Source of the DNA: Draconibacterium sp.
GTDB lineage: Bacteria > Bacteroidota > Bacteroidia > Bacteroidales > Prolixibacteraceae
Assembly: GCA_015493625.1 (NCBI GenBank)
Contig: WGCT01000073.1
Location: 1 to 7,220 of the forward strand
Length of the DNA: 7,220 nucleotides
Direction of reading: 5' to 3'
The position numbers and the translations under genes are program-made. This document shows positions 6,645 through 7,220 of the stretch, one piece after another; the stretch's first letter is position 1, and each line of letters begins with the position of its first letter. The notes beneath the pieces were generated by a model that was given only the letters and a program-made list of their open reading frames with translations, made no database searches and was not told the origin of the DNA.

Positions 6645-6968
6645 TTAACTGCTCCTTTCTTTCTGCTTCTTCATTTGCGACATGAGACCCTCGGTGGTTT
6701 CGGATGGTGTTTCTCCATCATACTGGTTATTGGACAAAACGGTATCGGTTTTTCCCATTAACTCTTGCATCGCTTTTTCTGCGGCTTTCATTTGTTCTAA
6801 ATTTTTCATGGCTGGTGTGTTTTTAATAACTTCATTAATCCGGAAGACTTTTTTCCGTAAAAATTCTGATTTTGTAACGTTCAAAACCCGACATAAATCG
6901 TCGAGTGTCTCTTTTTCGGTTGCGGACAAACGAATAGAGACCGTTTTGCTAAAATTTTTTGTTCTCAT
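6645..6968 (-). CDS. Ribbon-helix-helix DNA-binding protein
   Basis: A 107-residue protein. After a short basic N-terminus, KTVSIRLSATEKETLDDLCRVLNVTKSEFLRKKVF (about residues 8-42) fits a ribbon-helix-helix (Arc/MetJ/CopG) fold: an alternating beta strand (VSIRL), helix A, a turn at LNVTKSEF and helix B. Such proteins bind operators as dimers; many are repressors and some are relaxosome accessory proteins. The rest is helical to about residue 70, then polar and probably disordered, ending in a basic tail (MKKQKERSS). An in-frame ATG 26 codons earlier (7046) is rejected because its extra residues are uncharacteristic and would overlie the promoter; the ATG at 6968 puts the start just before the conserved domain. 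First gene of the cassette, one base before the helix-turn-helix gene. It could autoregulate the operon (inference). Confidence 0.75.
   Translation of the reverse strand: MRTKNFSKTVSIRLSATEKETLDDLCRVLNVTKSEFLRKKVFRINEVIKNTPAMKNLEQMKAAEKAMQELMGKTDTVLSNNQYDGETPSETTEGLMSQMKKQKERSS
6652..6656 (-). promoter_or_regulatory. Strong Shine-Dalgarno for the helix-turn-helix gene
   Basis: Read on the minus strand, AGAAAGGAG ends 8 nt before the ATG at 6643. It lies within the last codons of the ribbon-helix-helix gene and fixes the start of the next gene. It is the only good Shine-Dalgarno I see in the window. Confidence 0.7.
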
Positions 6969-6983
6969 TTGTTTTTTTCTATT

Positions 6984-6991
6984 CAAATGTA
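6984..6991 (-). promoter_or_regulatory. -7 box of the phage cassette promoter
   Basis: Read on the minus strand this is TACATTTG, a perfect TAnnTTTG match, 15 nt upstream of the ATG at 6968, implying a very short leader. The -33 element is poor: only T-rich sequence at the right spacing. Just upstream of the box lies the small inverted repeat TTAC-C-GTAA (6992-7000), a possible operator for a repressor of the cassette. Confidence 0.55.
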
Positions 6992-7032
6992 TTACCGTAA
7001 ACACGAAAATAAAAGGACACCTTTTTAAACAC

Positions 7033-7060
7033 AAAAAGCCGGACAATGAAAGCTGGCTTT
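7033..7060 (-). terminator. Possible weak terminator for a gene to the right
   Basis: On the minus strand AAAGCC (7055-7060) pairs with GGCTTT (7035-7040) around a 14-nt loop and is followed by TTGTGTTT. The stem is only 6 bp, so this is tentative. It lies just upstream of the cassette promoter, and would separate the cassette from anything transcribed leftward from beyond 7220. The DNA from 7061 to 7220 is AT-rich with stops in all frames and no supported gene. Confidence 0.3.
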
Positions 7061-7220
7061 ATGGAATACAGCGAAAAAAAGTCAGTTTAAACGAGTATTG
7101 ATTTTTCCGCTTTTATTGAATAGTAGTTTTTTTATTAATTTAAACCGTTCTGAAAAATAGTTTGAAAAACGGCTTAATGGACAAAATTAAGGCTCAAATC
7201 TTTTGTAATGCTTAATACCG

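Larger units (their letters stand above)
3367..7220. mobile_element. Phage-derived segment starting beside tRNA-Arg and running off the right edge
   Basis: A tape measure gene with two small DNA-binding-type genes lies on the 3' side of a tRNA, the usual arrangement for an element integrated into a tRNA 3' end. Only one phage structural gene is present and no integrase, relaxase or transposase is visible. The left boundary is not proven because I cannot find the second copy of an attachment sequence in the window, and the right boundary lies outside. It may be a prophage edge, a decayed prophage or a small cassette. Base composition is not obviously different from the neighbouring genes. Confidence 0.5.

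Noticed and set aside
6641..6660. Programmed frameshift joining the two small genes, as in tail chaperones
   Set aside because: No slippery heptamer is seen near the junction, and a Shine-Dalgarno with a one-base stop-start gap explains the arrangement.
6969..7046. Longer start for the ribbon-helix-helix gene at 7046
   Set aside because: The extra 26 residues are Phe/Cys-rich and unlike the family, and they would cover the -7 box at 6984-6991. The ATG at 6968 fits the domain start.
6682..7101. 139-codon plus-strand ORF over the ribbon-helix-helix gene and its promoter
   Set aside because: It is antisense to a recognisable domain, has a Ser/Phe/Lys-rich composition typical of a shadow frame, and has no ribosome binding site or promoter.
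7141..7176. Inverted repeat TAAACCGTT / AACGGCTTA
   Set aside because: One mismatch, an 18-nt loop, no T run next to the stem and very AT-rich surroundings; not distinguishable from chance.
7182..7189. TAATTTTG on the minus strand as a promoter
   Set aside because: It matches TAnnTTTG, but there is no -33 element at 19-21 nt and no gene directly downstream.
3367..7220. CRISPR array, retron or diversity-generating retroelement
   Set aside because: No regularly spaced repeats, reverse transcriptase or template/variable repeat pair is seen.

Overview
The window looks like a Bacteroidota chromosome. Three of the promoters I can see carry the Bacteroidota -7 box TAnnTTTG. One, in front of the tRNA, also has a well-spaced TTTG -33 element. 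Most start codons are preceded by A-rich leaders with no Shine-Dalgarno sequence, and intergenic DNA is AT-rich. Nothing in the sequence fixes the genus.

Left part (1-3145), ordinary chromosomal genes: the last 20 codons of an unidentified gene, then an ACR3-family arsenite efflux permease 17 nt downstream on the same strand (probably one operon). Convergent to it, with only 14 nt between stop codons, is pheS (phenylalanyl-tRNA synthetase alpha subunit). Upstream of pheS on the same strand is a patatin-like phospholipase of the RssA/YchK type.

Middle (3196-3780): divergent from the phospholipase is a tRNA-Arg gene with anticodon CCU, with its own promoter and a clean intrinsic terminator. 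The roughly 410 nt after the tRNA hold that terminator, a strong terminator facing the other way, a near-perfect 20-nt palindrome and no convincing gene.

Right part (3780-7220), phage-derived: a compact minus-strand cassette read right to left. It encodes a small ribbon-helix-helix protein, a small helix-turn-helix-like protein translationally coupled to it, and an 858-residue phage tail tape measure protein that looks intact from coiled-coil N-terminus to C-terminal tail. A TAnnTTTG box lies just upstream of the first gene, and the strong terminator at 3464-3496 probably ends the transcript. No other tail, head, lysis or integrase gene is visible. The tape measure gene is the last phage gene before the tRNA.

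The most interesting point is this layout: an apparently full-length tape measure gene, fed by two small DNA-binding-type proteins where tail tube and tail-chaperone genes would normally lie, and abutting the 3' side of a tRNA gene, a common site of phage or island integration. It may be the edge of a larger prophage beyond 7220, a rearranged remnant, or a cassette of its own. The window alone cannot decide. The last 160 nt (7061-7220) contain no gene I can support.
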